In this document: one piece after another, positions 26,101 to 34,300 of the stretch
Layout of the letters: the number at the start of each line of letters is the position of its first letter
Position numbering within the stretch: the stretch's first letter is position 1
From: Priapulus caudatus
Lineage: Eukaryota; Priapulida; Priapulimorpha; Priapulimorphida; Priapulidae
Direction of reading: 5' to 3'
Length of the DNA: 44,845 bases
NCBI RefSeq assembly: GCF_000485595.1
Contig: NW_014577116.1
Location: 602,160-647,004 of the forward strand
Notes under the pieces: model-generated
Told to the model about the DNA's origin: nothing
Database searches by the model: none
What the model saw: only the letters and a program-made list of their open reading frames with translations
Made by a program: the position numbers and the translations under genes

Positions 26101-28657
26101 TTTTAGCTCACCTTGACATCGTCAAGCTGAGCTATTGCCATGGGTCGTCAGCTGTCGTACGTCCGTCCGTCCGTCCGTCCGTCCGTCAACATTTGGTTTC
26201 GGTCAACGATAACTCAGGAACCGTTTGACCCACATGTTTGAAATTGGGTATAGTTGTTACTGCTATGCTCCCATATGGAACGTCCTATTTTGGAGCCAGT
26301 CAGTCGTCGTACTGTCGAGCCACGGCGATTTTTTGGAAAAAATGGAAATTGCCATTAGTCAGTTCAGGTTCAGCGGATTTTGCTCATTTTTGGTAGGTGA
26401 ATGAATAAAGGCTAGGGGTTTTGATATTTAAAAAAAAAATATGCAAATTAGGTAGGGTTTGGCAATTATTTAGCATATTATATAAACACAAACCGTCTGT
26501 GGTTTCACACTCGTCTGGTTCGTTTTACAAGATTTCATTGACAATATCTTTAATGCAAAATTGGTATTTCCTCTCCACCCTGCCGATAAAACGTCTATAT
26601 TAGAGTAAAGATTTACAAAACATGTCGGAACGCAGCATAGCCTATTTATTTCGAACGCCATCGCTACAAAGCAGGTGTAGCGCCATCAATGGTCACAAAT
26701 TGTGATTCATTTTGGTTTATAAATTATTATTGCGATAAACAGATGGCAATCGGTTCTATAATGTACGTCGATGGTTGCTCAATTAAAACTGACTTCTTCT
26801 TACTCACTCATTTGTGTCCTTTTTGTGGTGAGCTACAGTGTCATTGACACTTTCATTAAAATTGTACGTGTGGGTGTGTGCACATGTGATCACGTACGTG
26901 GTTATGTGTGGGTCTATGTGTGCATGTGTATAGAATTTCTGTCAAGTAATGGGGCACTGACTTTGAAGTTACCCGCAGCAATAATATATTGGTCAGTTTC
27001 ACCAAGCCTTCATATTTTATTTCCATTTGCACACAGTTGGCAGTGTAGTGGACGTTTTCTCAGATATACATTGCACACTGTGTTAACAGTATGATCTCGT
27101 TTTAATCCATCTGTAGATGCAATGTCTAACACAACACTGACAGTATATATGATTTTGTGCATGATGACAAGTGCATGACATAGTGAAGTTACTGCTATAG
27201 TGTCTGCCTCATTGCAGGGAGGATCCCCTAGTCCCTTTGACCGCAACATGGGTACAAAACTGGCTAGCCGTGCTCTTGACTGGATGAATGCAAAGGTCAA
27301 GGCAAACACTACGGCCGACGGTGAGAATTACCCTGTATTTCTTTTGATCTGAATCACGAACCTTTCTGCACTTGTTATCTCCTATCATCCGAATTAAAAA
27401 TGGCATCATATAGTTACTGTGTAATTCGTCATGTGCCTAGTGCTAGTATAAGCCATATCGGAACGTCCCCGCCGCCATATTGAGATCAGATAAGAGGGGG
27501 TATAAGTTGCCTATATATAACATGGTTACGATAGTACTATAGTCTAGCTTTTGATCTATAATTCTCTTCACTAACATATCGTACTTCAATTCACAGGTGC
27601 GTTTCTATTTACAGAAACATTTACGAATATGATTGTGGTCATTTGGGATATTTTGCAATGTTTGTGTTAATGCAAAAACTAGAAACGCACGAGTGTTTAC
27701 ATTAATCATGTACTTTTCTAAGCGTGCCTCGGCCATTTAATACACTATTTTCTATGACCTAAATAACACAGCTGGACTTTCCGATATCACTTATTGTTAT
27801 AAACCCATGTAGACCATTTTGTAAAATGTAAATTCACAAGCAGTTACTACATAAGAAATACAGAGGAGTGATTAATTGACCATTACTTCCATGTGTGTTC
27901 AGTGTTGATTGAGAGACAAGTTGTCTTGCAGGCATTGTGTACACGAACCAGAGAGATAGTGCAGTCCTGCTTGGCATGCGAAAACGGCACATCAACTTCA
28001 CTCCCATACAAGATCTTGCTGAGGAGACAGACTACGAGTAAGTTAGAAGAGCTGGTTAGATTTAATAAAGGGAAAAATTGTCGAGCACTGTTTGATCACA
28101 ACGGAATAGTGTGTGTGTGTGTGGGGGGGGGGGTCATAATGGGGTACCACAGTTCACATTTCACAGTAAATATTTGACTTTTTGTCAGTTCTTGGTGAAT
28201 ATTCCCATTTTTTACACAAATTTGTTGATTAAATTATGAAATTGAGCCAGAAACCAACAGGCTTGACAATGTGTATAGCAGTCGAAGATAAACTAAAAAT
28301 TCCGAGTAAAGAATTATGCAATTTCACGCAAACGCCAAGTTCTTTATGGAAATCGTGCATCTCGCCGGCTCAAGAATCGCGACAGACAGTTAAAAACTCA
28401 TTTTTCATGCTAACGTTATGAAATATGCAACCATATGTCACGCCTCGCACTGTACCCCATCAGCACCATCTATTTGTTTGCTTGACGTCTTCTGCAGGCA
28501 TCGTATCCCGAAGGAGGAGTGGTGGATGAAGCTGAGAGCTCTGATGAGAATCATGGCCAAACACACGGCTGTCTACGAGAAGTCTGCCGCTAGTCTCGCC
28601 CACATCGCCGAAGAGAGCGACTACGCCGAAGAAGAATCTGAAACCGAAACGAAGTGA
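2189..28657 (+). CDS. PFK: ATP-dependent 6-phosphofructokinase (5' partial)
   Basis: The enzyme phosphorylates fructose 6-phosphate with ATP to fructose 1,6-bisphosphate, the committed step of cytosolic glycolysis; eukaryotic forms are tetrameric and allosteric. Exons: 2189-2262, 4359-4430, 4724-4913, 7270-7435, 8503-8656, 8869-8964, 9653-9745, 9898-10023, 11416-11480, 12054-12141 (last two repeated at 12778-12842 and 13240-13327), 17917-18063, 18491-18561, 18846-18933, 21128-21280, 21667-21831, 22026-22087, 25915-26026, 27218-27320, 27932-28037, 28498-28657. All introns are GT-AG and all phases agree. Counting one copy of the repeated pair, 762 residues are visible. About 29 N-terminal residues are missing compared with vertebrate muscle enzyme (about 780 aa). 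Family motifs include [52 protein letters not shown]-like [10 protein letters not shown] and GHMQQGGSP. The C-terminus ends in an acidic EEESETETK tail. Symbol given generically; the invertebrate gene is not a specific PFKM/L/P paralogue. Confidence 0.95.
3026..3065. repeat. 40-bp palindrome, ATCAGGAG-ended family
   Basis: The left arm ATCAGGAGTGAATAA pairs with the right end ...TTATTTACTCCTGAT with one mismatch. This is a second copy of the family seen at 1543-1586, with the same terminus but a different internal sequence. It lies in the phosphofructokinase intron 2263-4358. Confidence 0.65.
5381..5437. repeat. ATAAT microsatellite
   Basis: An imperfect run of ATAAT/TATAA pentamers lies in the 4914-7269 intron. 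The short phrase ATAATGGCTTTAATA occurs on both sides of the run. No coding signal. Confidence 0.8.
6396..6500. repeat. Nested ATCAGGAGCGTATAAT palindromes
   Basis: Positions 6396-6432 form a 37-bp palindrome (ATCAGGAGCGTATAAT...ATTATACGCTCCTGAT). Further partial copies of its right arm follow, ending GCTCCTGAT, GCTCTGAT and GCTCTTGAT, each separated by TTTGTC-like spacers. It belongs to the same ATCAGGAG-ended family but with a C in place of T (GGAGC instead of GGAGT). The array suggests successive insertion or slippage at one site. Confidence 0.65.
8215..8278. repeat. Imperfect inverted repeat (hairpin)
   Basis: AATTAACCTAGAAACTATCC on the left pairs with GGATAGTTAGGTTAATT on the right, apart from a 3-base bulge. 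The loop is about 27 bp. It lies 225 bp upstream of the exon at 8503. It could be a worn short MITE or simply a hairpin; no target-site duplication was identified. Confidence 0.5.
10118..11168. repeat. About 1.05-kb TIR element dense in GAGCGT/ACGCTC motifs
   Basis: The left end CCCCCGTCACACTAG and the reverse complement of the right end, CCCCCGTGACACCAG, are near-identical, marking a non-autonomous element. Inside, GAGCGT or its complement recurs roughly fifteen times in both orientations, and the segment is clearly more GC-rich than its surroundings. Dense subterminal hexamers are reminiscent of transposase-binding sites in hAT or CACTA elements; the superfamily is not established. It sits in the intron 10024-11415. 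Its right end is repeated at 12424-12530 because of the assembly duplication. Open frames inside are not genes. Confidence 0.75.
11063..12413 (+). repeat. Duplicated block, copy 1 (exons 11416-11480 and 12054-12141)
   Basis: This block is near-identical to 12425-13663. It includes the right end of the 10118-11168 element, two phosphofructokinase linker exons and the left part of a foldback element. It stops exactly at the run of Ns. It carries about 174 bp (roughly 11494-11667) that copy 2 lacks. The pattern of copy, gap, copy suggests two haplotypes laid end to end by an assembler. Confidence 0.85.
11416..12141 (+). CDS. PFK: PFK inter-domain linker exons, copy 1
   Basis: Exons 11416-11480 and 12054-12141 encode 51 residues that join the two halves of phosphofructokinase ([11 protein letters not shown]... 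to ...ENKEMCK). They correspond to the SFMNN-containing segment of vertebrate enzymes. The pair enters and leaves in phase 0, so it is a self-contained cassette. An identical coding copy exists at 12778-12842 and 13240-13327. Confidence 0.9.
12414..12423. other. Assembly gap (10 N)
   Basis: Ten consecutive Ns mark a join of two sequences by the assembler. The duplicated block ends at its left edge and restarts one base past its right edge. The true length and order here are therefore not known from this sequence. Confidence 0.97.
12425..13663 (+). repeat. Duplicated block, copy 2 (probable alternative haplotype)
   Basis: This is the second copy of 11063-12413, with scattered single-base differences. 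It lacks about 174 bp after the first exon and has an extra 64-bp tandem unit (13345-13408 repeated at 13409-13472). Its right end continues smoothly into unique sequence, so this copy is probably the contiguous one on the right-hand contig. Confidence 0.85.
12778..13327 (+). CDS. PFK: PFK linker exons, copy 2 (likely false duplicate)
   Basis: Exons 12778-12842 and 13240-13327 match copy 1 base for base, with the same GT-AG sites. If both pairs were spliced, the protein would carry a 51-residue in-frame tandem repeat between its halves. No phosphofructokinase I know has one. Only one pair should be counted in the gene model. Confidence 0.85.
13344..13795. repeat. hAT-like foldback element, TAGTGATGTCAC ends
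   Basis: The left end TAGTGATGTCACGATCATCG and the reverse complement of the right end (TAGTGTTGTCAATCGGTTG) share the TAGTGWTGTCA start typical of hAT-type termini. GATCATCGGTT and its complement recur near both ends. The flanks are TATATATA-like on both sides, which fits an 8-bp duplication but cannot prove it in AT-repeat DNA. The left part also appears in copy 1 from about 12160 and is cut by the gap. Confidence 0.6.
14439..14860. repeat. Foldback region with GTTTCGC/GCGAAAC motifs
   Basis: The left end (ACGCACACACCCGAGCAAAAC) is inverted twice on the right: at 14602-14625 (GTTTTGCTCGGGTGTGTGCG) and again at 14832-14857 (GTTTCGCTCGGGTGTGTGCG). GTTTCGC-like heptamers in both orientations fill the interior. 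This looks like two related short TIR elements, nested or adjacent, in intron 13328-17916. The rest of that 4.6-kb intron shows nothing I can support. Confidence 0.65.
17775..17814. repeat. Degenerate ATCAGGAG-family palindrome
   Basis: ATCAGGAGTGAATAAAAACAG is followed by a decayed right arm (TTCACTGCTGGTAAT). A GCTCTTGAT end just upstream resembles the element at 6396-6500. It lies about 100 bp before the exon at 17917. Confidence 0.45.
19395..20730 (+). repeat. Interspersed repeat, copy 1, with internal tandem units
   Basis: It starts AGCTCGCCTTGACATCGTCAAG and runs through CCGTCC tandem triplets, TTTGGCTACGGTCAA, GAACCATTTGAC, TACTCCTATGGGAGAGG and CCACTTTTTGGCAAAAATGG. A 413-bp unit beginning CCCTCCGAGCCGG at 19347 repeats at 19760, and a third partial unit follows from about 20180. 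Related copies start at about 22913 and 26105, all on the + strand. It lies in the 18934-21127 intron. It has no protein coding and looks like a non-autonomous interspersed repeat. Confidence 0.75.
20696..20723. repeat. Interstitial telomere-like array (CCCTAA)n
   Basis: Four CCCTAA units and a partial fifth follow GTGTCATTGA near the 3' end of the interspersed repeat. CCCTAA/TTAGGG is the usual metazoan telomere repeat. The other two copies of the host repeat read GTGTCATTGACACTTTCATT at this point, so the array is an addition specific to this copy. Confidence 0.85.
21015..21047. repeat. Small inverted repeat, AGGGCTGGTAA arms
   Basis: AGGGCTGGTAA at 21015 pairs with TTACCAGCCCT ending at 21047. 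A further direct copy of the left arm lies just upstream at about 20994. It is 80 bp from the acceptor of the exon at 21128 and could fold in the pre-mRNA. No known family recognised. Confidence 0.5.
22913..23555 (+). repeat. Interspersed repeat, copy 2
   Basis: This copy matches copy 1 from TGACATCGTCAAGATGAGCT through the CCGTCCGTCC, TTTGGCTACGG and TATGGGAGAG blocks. A CTAC tetranucleotide run follows at about 23168-23187. It then matches the ATCATTTAGGCGTAGCGCC block (about 23307 onward) and ends at TGTCATTGACACTTTCATT near 23555. It lies in the 22088-25914 intron, where I see no other feature. Confidence 0.75.
26105..26855 (+). repeat. Interspersed repeat, copy 3
   Basis: It begins AGCTCACCTTGACATCGTCAAG with a longer CCGTC run and carries the TTTGGTTTCGGTCAACG and CCACATGTTTGAAATTG blocks. 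It ends GTGAGCTACAGTGTCATTGACACTTTC. It is the most divergent copy and lies in the intron 26027-27217. Both ends carry a 15-bp palindrome: CTTGACATCGTCAAG at the start and AGTGTCATTGACACT at the finish. Confidence 0.7.
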
Positions 28658-29461
28658 ACTTCTCTCTAGAGAACTACCACCGACATGGGAAACTGGGTTT
28701 ATCTATGCTGAGCACGAGTCCTAGGGTTATCTGGTGGTAGTGCCATCCACTTCATGTCACCTTCAAACCAGGAGTGTACCTCAGTGTGGCTTCGGTGCGT
28801 TTTTCACAGGTATACAGAGTTGTATATGAAGCTGAGGGAAGTCTATTCAGGTCTATGTGTAAACTTGATCTCAATGAAGTCTGTAAATCTTAAAACGGGT
28901 TGGTATTCATAGCCTTTTTTGAACATATAGACCAACAGTATTATTTTATTCCATATCATATTTGAGCATACCTCCAAGTAAAATGCAGAGATGTGGCGTT
29001 CTACCTGCCGTTAAGACAGACTAGTGCTGAGCGTAGATGACTCATGTTTCCTTTTACCCCCCCCCCCCGGACGTAGGAAGAGAATAGAAGGATGTTTCAG
29101 TAAATTACATCCTTATACATGTACCTTAATTTTAACTGCAGCAAAACAATGGGAGAGCGTTCTATACCTTGACAAAATTTCACAAAAATTGCCTGTTTGT
29201 TTATCTGGCATATTTAAGTAGAAGAAGTAGAAGAAGAAAGAAATAGTGCAAACACATGCAAGCAAACTGTTGTTATTGTTGTTGGTTGGTTGTGTTTGCG
29301 TAAAGTGACGGGTACGTGTATACGCCACACAAAAGAGCAGCTATTATAGTTTTTCTAGTATCTCGCTACATTTTACTTGTTTTGCCAAGTCTTTTCTATT
29401 TCCCCCCCCCCAATTTTTTCTTTAAAAATGTTAGTCTTTCTTAAATTTTCCCAAGGCTGGC

Positions 29462-29467
29462 AATAAA
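29462..29467 (+). terminator. Candidate polyadenylation signal for PFK
   Basis: Canonical AATAAA followed by a T-rich stretch, about 805 bp after the stop codon. It is the best candidate I noted downstream of the gene; the cleavage site is not determined. Confidence 0.45.
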
Positions 29468-31250
29468 ATTATCTCAGTTTGGTATTAATTTTAGCTTTAA
29501 AAAATACTAGTCGTTTTTACCCATTCAACATTGTAGCCAGTGAGGAAAGTCCTTCATTAGTCTGGTCTTTATTTGATTTCCTAATTTCAACATATAAGTA
29601 TGGACTTGCACTCCTTCACTCCTTTGTTCTTGCTGGGAAACTTTCTATTTAATGTGTGCTTTTATTCGTATCAATCTTTCTCCAGTTACATGTAAGTAAT
29701 TACATACTCTGTATATACTGTGCCACAGCATATTGGGTGATATTGCATATCAACTGCACTGCAAATACACCATCTGATGACTGGAGACAGGCGTTGTTAT
29801 AGAGAAGCTGCATACTAAATTTGCATCACCTTTAATGTGTTCACCGCAGTGTTTCAACTTGCCCGCTTAGCCGAAAAACACCGTGTTTCTGGATGACGTG
29901 TGTCTGTTGACATGATAAACTGTAACGGGTTTTGTTACGATTCAGACGTTTATCTTGTGAGTGTTTGTTGTGGGAGGAAACGTATAGTGGTACACGTTAT
30001 TATACATGAGGTGTAACATGTTCGTGTGCTGGCTGTCACTACCTGTAGGTATAACTTCCAGCTAGTGTGATATCCTAGTCGAATACCCCGACGTTATTTA
30101 TGAGCATTATACCCTCAGCACCAGATAGCTATTTATATTACAGTAATTGTTCCAATCAGCCAACTACCTTGAAATGTTTTCTTTTATTATTGCATTTTTT
30201 TACTGTAGCCTCTTCATTTATTATTGAGTTTCATATTTTGCATTTTGTTGGCCTTTAATTTTCAGCATTTTCAAGCTCCGTAGATTTTCATAGGCCCTCG
30301 TCAGCTTGGATTGTTTTCATACAGACTGTTTATATCACATTTTCTGTTGTCAATGGTAAACCATTTATCAAGCATATTATGAGCATATTTTACAAGTTTA
30401 GCCTTTTAAATTTATTATATACTCTCGAGTTGAGAGCAATGCCAATTTCAGTTGTTTTCGTTTTCCGTTAAAAAAATTACTTTAGATGAAAGTATGTTAG
30501 CAATTTATTTTCCCCTTTCAAAAAAGTGGCATTGCATTAATAATTTTAAAACGGTCCATTTTAATCATTATTTTACTATCGGCTACATAATATATATTCA
30601 TAATATAGTTCATTTTCTTCTCTTTTCAGCATAAAAACTGATGATTCCAGTTGTTGTTTAGTAAAATGGCCAGTTCTAATAGTTGTTTTATTATCGGCTG
30701 GCTACATATATTCCTATGTTAGAAATTTCAATGTCTTTGCAGATGTGCATATGTGGCTTTTCATGTAGTAAATATGATAACATTGCTGCTTTGCATGTTA
30801 CGTGTTGCTGCACACCATGATGCCATAATGAGACATTTGAATATATGTTGAATACACATATGTACAATGACAAGGTTTTCCTAGTTTTGTTGTTTGATGT
30901 CCGTGATACATAATATATTAGGAACGAAAGTGAAGTAATGGAATGCCCGACTAGCATCGGTTGTGAGACATTGTTGCTATAAATATAAAAGTAGTTGTAT
31001 GTGGAAGCTTGCCTGTTCCTATCCCAATCTACTGCAACTAATCGAGCATGTAGGCAGGCACACTCAAGCAGAAAGCAGTGCTATATACGTTAACAATATG
31101 TAATGGTTACAATATGAACTAACTTGAAATTAGGTTAAATTAAATATTAAAATTAGTGTGATTAAGTAGACAGAGCAGAAAACTGTATGTGCACACCAAT
31201 TCATACAAAATCTACTGTTGCTTTTGTGAAAAAAACCATGCTGGACTCTG

Positions 31251-31256
31251 TTTATT
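31251..31256 (-). terminator. Candidate polyadenylation signal for EXOSC6
   Basis: The + strand reads TTTATT, so the minus strand has AATAAA, 68 bp beyond the EXOSC6 stop codon. It would give a short 3' UTR. Inferred from position only. Confidence 0.5.
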
Positions 31257-31323
31257 AAAAGACATACAATGCGGGATAATCATGAGAATATATATATACA
31301 AGATGTGTTCTGAATGTAGTCCA

Positions 31324-34300
31324 TCATAATTCTTTGCTACCCTGAAGGTCTACGTTACTTAGGCTCTTTCTTATACTTGTAATTAAACTCTGCTGTAATA
31401 CAGGGTAGATCAAGTTGCAGCCTTCCAAACATGATTTCATTATCTGCAAAATAATCAACATCAATTGTCATTGTTATGTAAAACTTACTACTCTTGACCA
31501 TAGCATCTGGTATGTTAGATGTATGTGTTCCTAAAGTAAATGGTTGAATAGAATTTTAGCCAAAATAATAACATGTCAATTTAGAATGTAATTTTTAAGA
31601 GGTGTAAAAGTGCATGTAAGTTCACCTGAGCACAGACTTGAGTGTGCATCTCCCCTTTCAGAATCAAACCTGACACCTGGTTAAGAGATGGCATGTATGC
31701 AACTGTCATTTCCCCTTCATCGACAGATTCCTGGCAATAGAGTACATAAAAGTAATGTAGATAGTGTATCCCAAAAGCAGTAACTTTTATGCAGGAATTA
31801 TATACTTATAAATATCTATAATATCACACAATAAGTTTTTTTTTTAAATGCTTCATCATAATCTAGACGCATGTGCACGTGTACGCACGCACTTTGTAGT
31901 TGCCACACAAATAGCTTACATTTGTCTTCATCGGCACAATCTCTTCTGCAGCTGTTGGGTCCAAAAGTATACTGTTGAAATATTTCCTCTGTAAAAGATA
32001 TTAATGTAGTTTCAAGGATGCATTTATGTAGGTGTGAAAAATACTAAGCATCATAAGCAGATTTATTTCTATACTCAAGTAAGCTATTAGATGTATAGCA
32101 TTTTGAAGTGTAGGTGTATTTGATGTCTAATCATAAACTACTACTAAAACTAGAAAGGGCAGTTGTTGCCAACTACATGTATCCCCCGTGTTCTCCCCAA
32201 GATGTGTAAGTATACGAAGTTTGGTCGCGCTAGGTAAATTAGGGGCCGAGTTAGAGAGCGAAAGGGAAATATGATCAAGGTCAAGGTAAAGGTCAAATAA
32301 AGGTCGCGGTGACCTGGTTTTGGTACTCTGCACACCTTCTCCACAAGATGTGAAAGTATACCAAGTTTGGTCACGCTAGGTCAATTAGGGGTCGAGTTAT
32401 AGAGCGGAAGGGAAATTCTCTGCGGCGGACCGAGCGGTGGCGGCGGCTGGAGAGACATGAAACCATAGTATCCCCGCCGACTTCGTCGAGTTACATTTTC
32501 CTCTGTACAACTTTATTTCAAATGTCTTTAGTGCCAATGTTAAACACCAAATTAAATATATAACTGTTAGATATATTTTATATTTTATATTTATAGGTGT
32601 TAAGCACTAACCACATAAACACAAGGTTGTGCAGACAGTACATAGTTCCAGTCAGAGTAAAAATGCTTAAAACATGTTGTAACTACAGCTTCCCCACAAC
32701 TAATGTAACAAATTGATGACTTTATGACTTTATGATAACAAATTATCATGCCCCAGAAACATGTCTAGCTTTGATTTGATAACTGAAACACTTTCCCAAT
32801 GCTATGGGATTAGAAACAATAGTTTCATTATTATTGCAACGTTACATGTTGATTACTACGTCACTTACAGCAGAGCAGGCTACCACCATGTCATACATCT
32901 CAATCCCAGCATCAGCTAATGCGAGAGAGCCACAGGTCACAGCCGCTGAAAGTGCTACCAAATGTAAACAGGTGAATGGTAAATTTTAGCAGCCTCATTA
33001 AAATTTAATCTATAAGAAGTGACACAACAAACTCCACGACAGATGGCGCTCTCGCTCTGGCTCAATTCACCACTGGCACAAGTAGATTTCTGTGAGAATT
33101 TCTAATGCTTTACCACAAGTTTTACAGCGGCCAGGTTACTCGTATCTTATGTAATAAGATTTGTACTAAAAAAAGTTGCAAAGATATTATAAATTTGACC
33201 ATTATTTCATGAGAAATTTTATAAAATAATGATACGAAATAGTGCATGTATTGTGCGCCCATTTACTACTTTCAAATCATTACGCTGTTTACTAAACTAA
33301 GTTCACGTGTTTATTTAATATTTATCATGAATTTTTCGGATGCTTGCCAATATAACTAGTTCTCGAATATTGTCTTTGATAAATGTTTGCATATATTCAG
33401 TTTAAAACATCTAAATTTGTCTACCAACAAACATGCAAAACATAGAAATTACTAATGTTTTGTTCGGCGGCGACTTCGCGGCCGTTGGATTGCCATTCGC
33501 TGGATTTCCCCGGTGCTCCGCCCACTTGAAAAATAGTACCAGCCTTGTGGCAGTGGTATCCTAAGTTGTACGAAGGGGGCGCTGCATGCAGTTTGGTGAC
33601 ACACCTCAAACATTTAGTAATATTGTCAATCGGCGAGGAATAAGCACTACATGATAGTCACGCAAAAAAATGTGACACTATAAAATAACTGCAATATCAT
33701 ATCAGTAATTCAACTGTCATATATGTGAGCACAATTATATTGAGTAGATAATCTGTGCAAATCACTGAATCAGAAACTTGACTATACAGCAGTGATGAGG
33801 ATCATTCGTGAATGCTTCGCTGTTAGGAAAAGTGTTATCTCGTTTGACATTAGCTTTATGACTGATACCTACCGCTGCCATCATTTTCAAGAATGATCAC
33901 GTAGATATCAACCTGAGCCTTTGGAAACTTGTGCTGAAATCAATTCAAAATAAAGATGTGAGCAGGGGGTAAACTTCCACATTTTTACCTTTCATGTTGT
34001 GTTTGTTACTACATACAGATGCACGTCAGGAAATAATCAGAAGGGTGACACAATGGGTGAATACCATGTGTGAGAATAGCTGATTCCCTCGGAAACTATA
34101 TTACAGGTGCAGTTTAACATAAGGTCTCTGTGAACACTGAGTCAGGAGTCTGCAATGTCATACAGTGATTAGCTACTGAAAGATTAGGTTGGCTTTCTGA
34201 CCGAAGGCAGTTAAGTTTGTAAACATAAACTGACATATTTAGCAGCATTTGTGAAAACTCTGCGGTCAGATTAGCCATTGATGTTGTGCACATATAATGT

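Larger units (their letters stand above)
17917..28657 (+). other. PFK C-terminal regulatory half (ten exons)
   Basis: This half is homologous to the N half but degenerate in the active site. The segment aligned with SIDND reads TISNN (exon 21128-21280), so the catalytic Asp is absent, as in other eukaryotic enzymes where this half binds allosteric effectors such as fructose 2,6-bisphosphate. Other landmarks are [10 protein letters not shown] (17917-18063), IGGFEAYRS across the 18846-18933 and 21128-21280 exons, [10 protein letters not shown] (21667-21831), YTTDFI and GHMQQ (25915-26026), [10 protein letters not shown] (27218-27320) and HRIPKEEWW (28498-28657). Stop TGA is at 28655-28657. Confidence 0.9.
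28658..31323. other. PFK 3' UTR and convergent intergenic region
   Basis: After the phosphofructokinase stop the sequence becomes non-coding and AT-rich, with poly-C runs near 29057 and 29402. The likely + strand transcript end is near 29490, just after an AATAAA. From there to the EXOSC6 stop at 31324 I see no conserved coding exon, RNA gene or clear transposon. Short open frames in both directions look random. Confidence 0.6.

Noticed and set aside
33873-33933. Initial reading of the minus-strand gene as EXOSC4 (RRP41)
   Set aside because: KFPKAQVDIYV resembles RRP41, but the following ALADAGIEMYD, LLDPT, MPSLNQVSGL and LEGCNLIYPVLQQSL segments, and the N-terminal RIPGPEDSKPP, are those of MTR3/EXOSC6.
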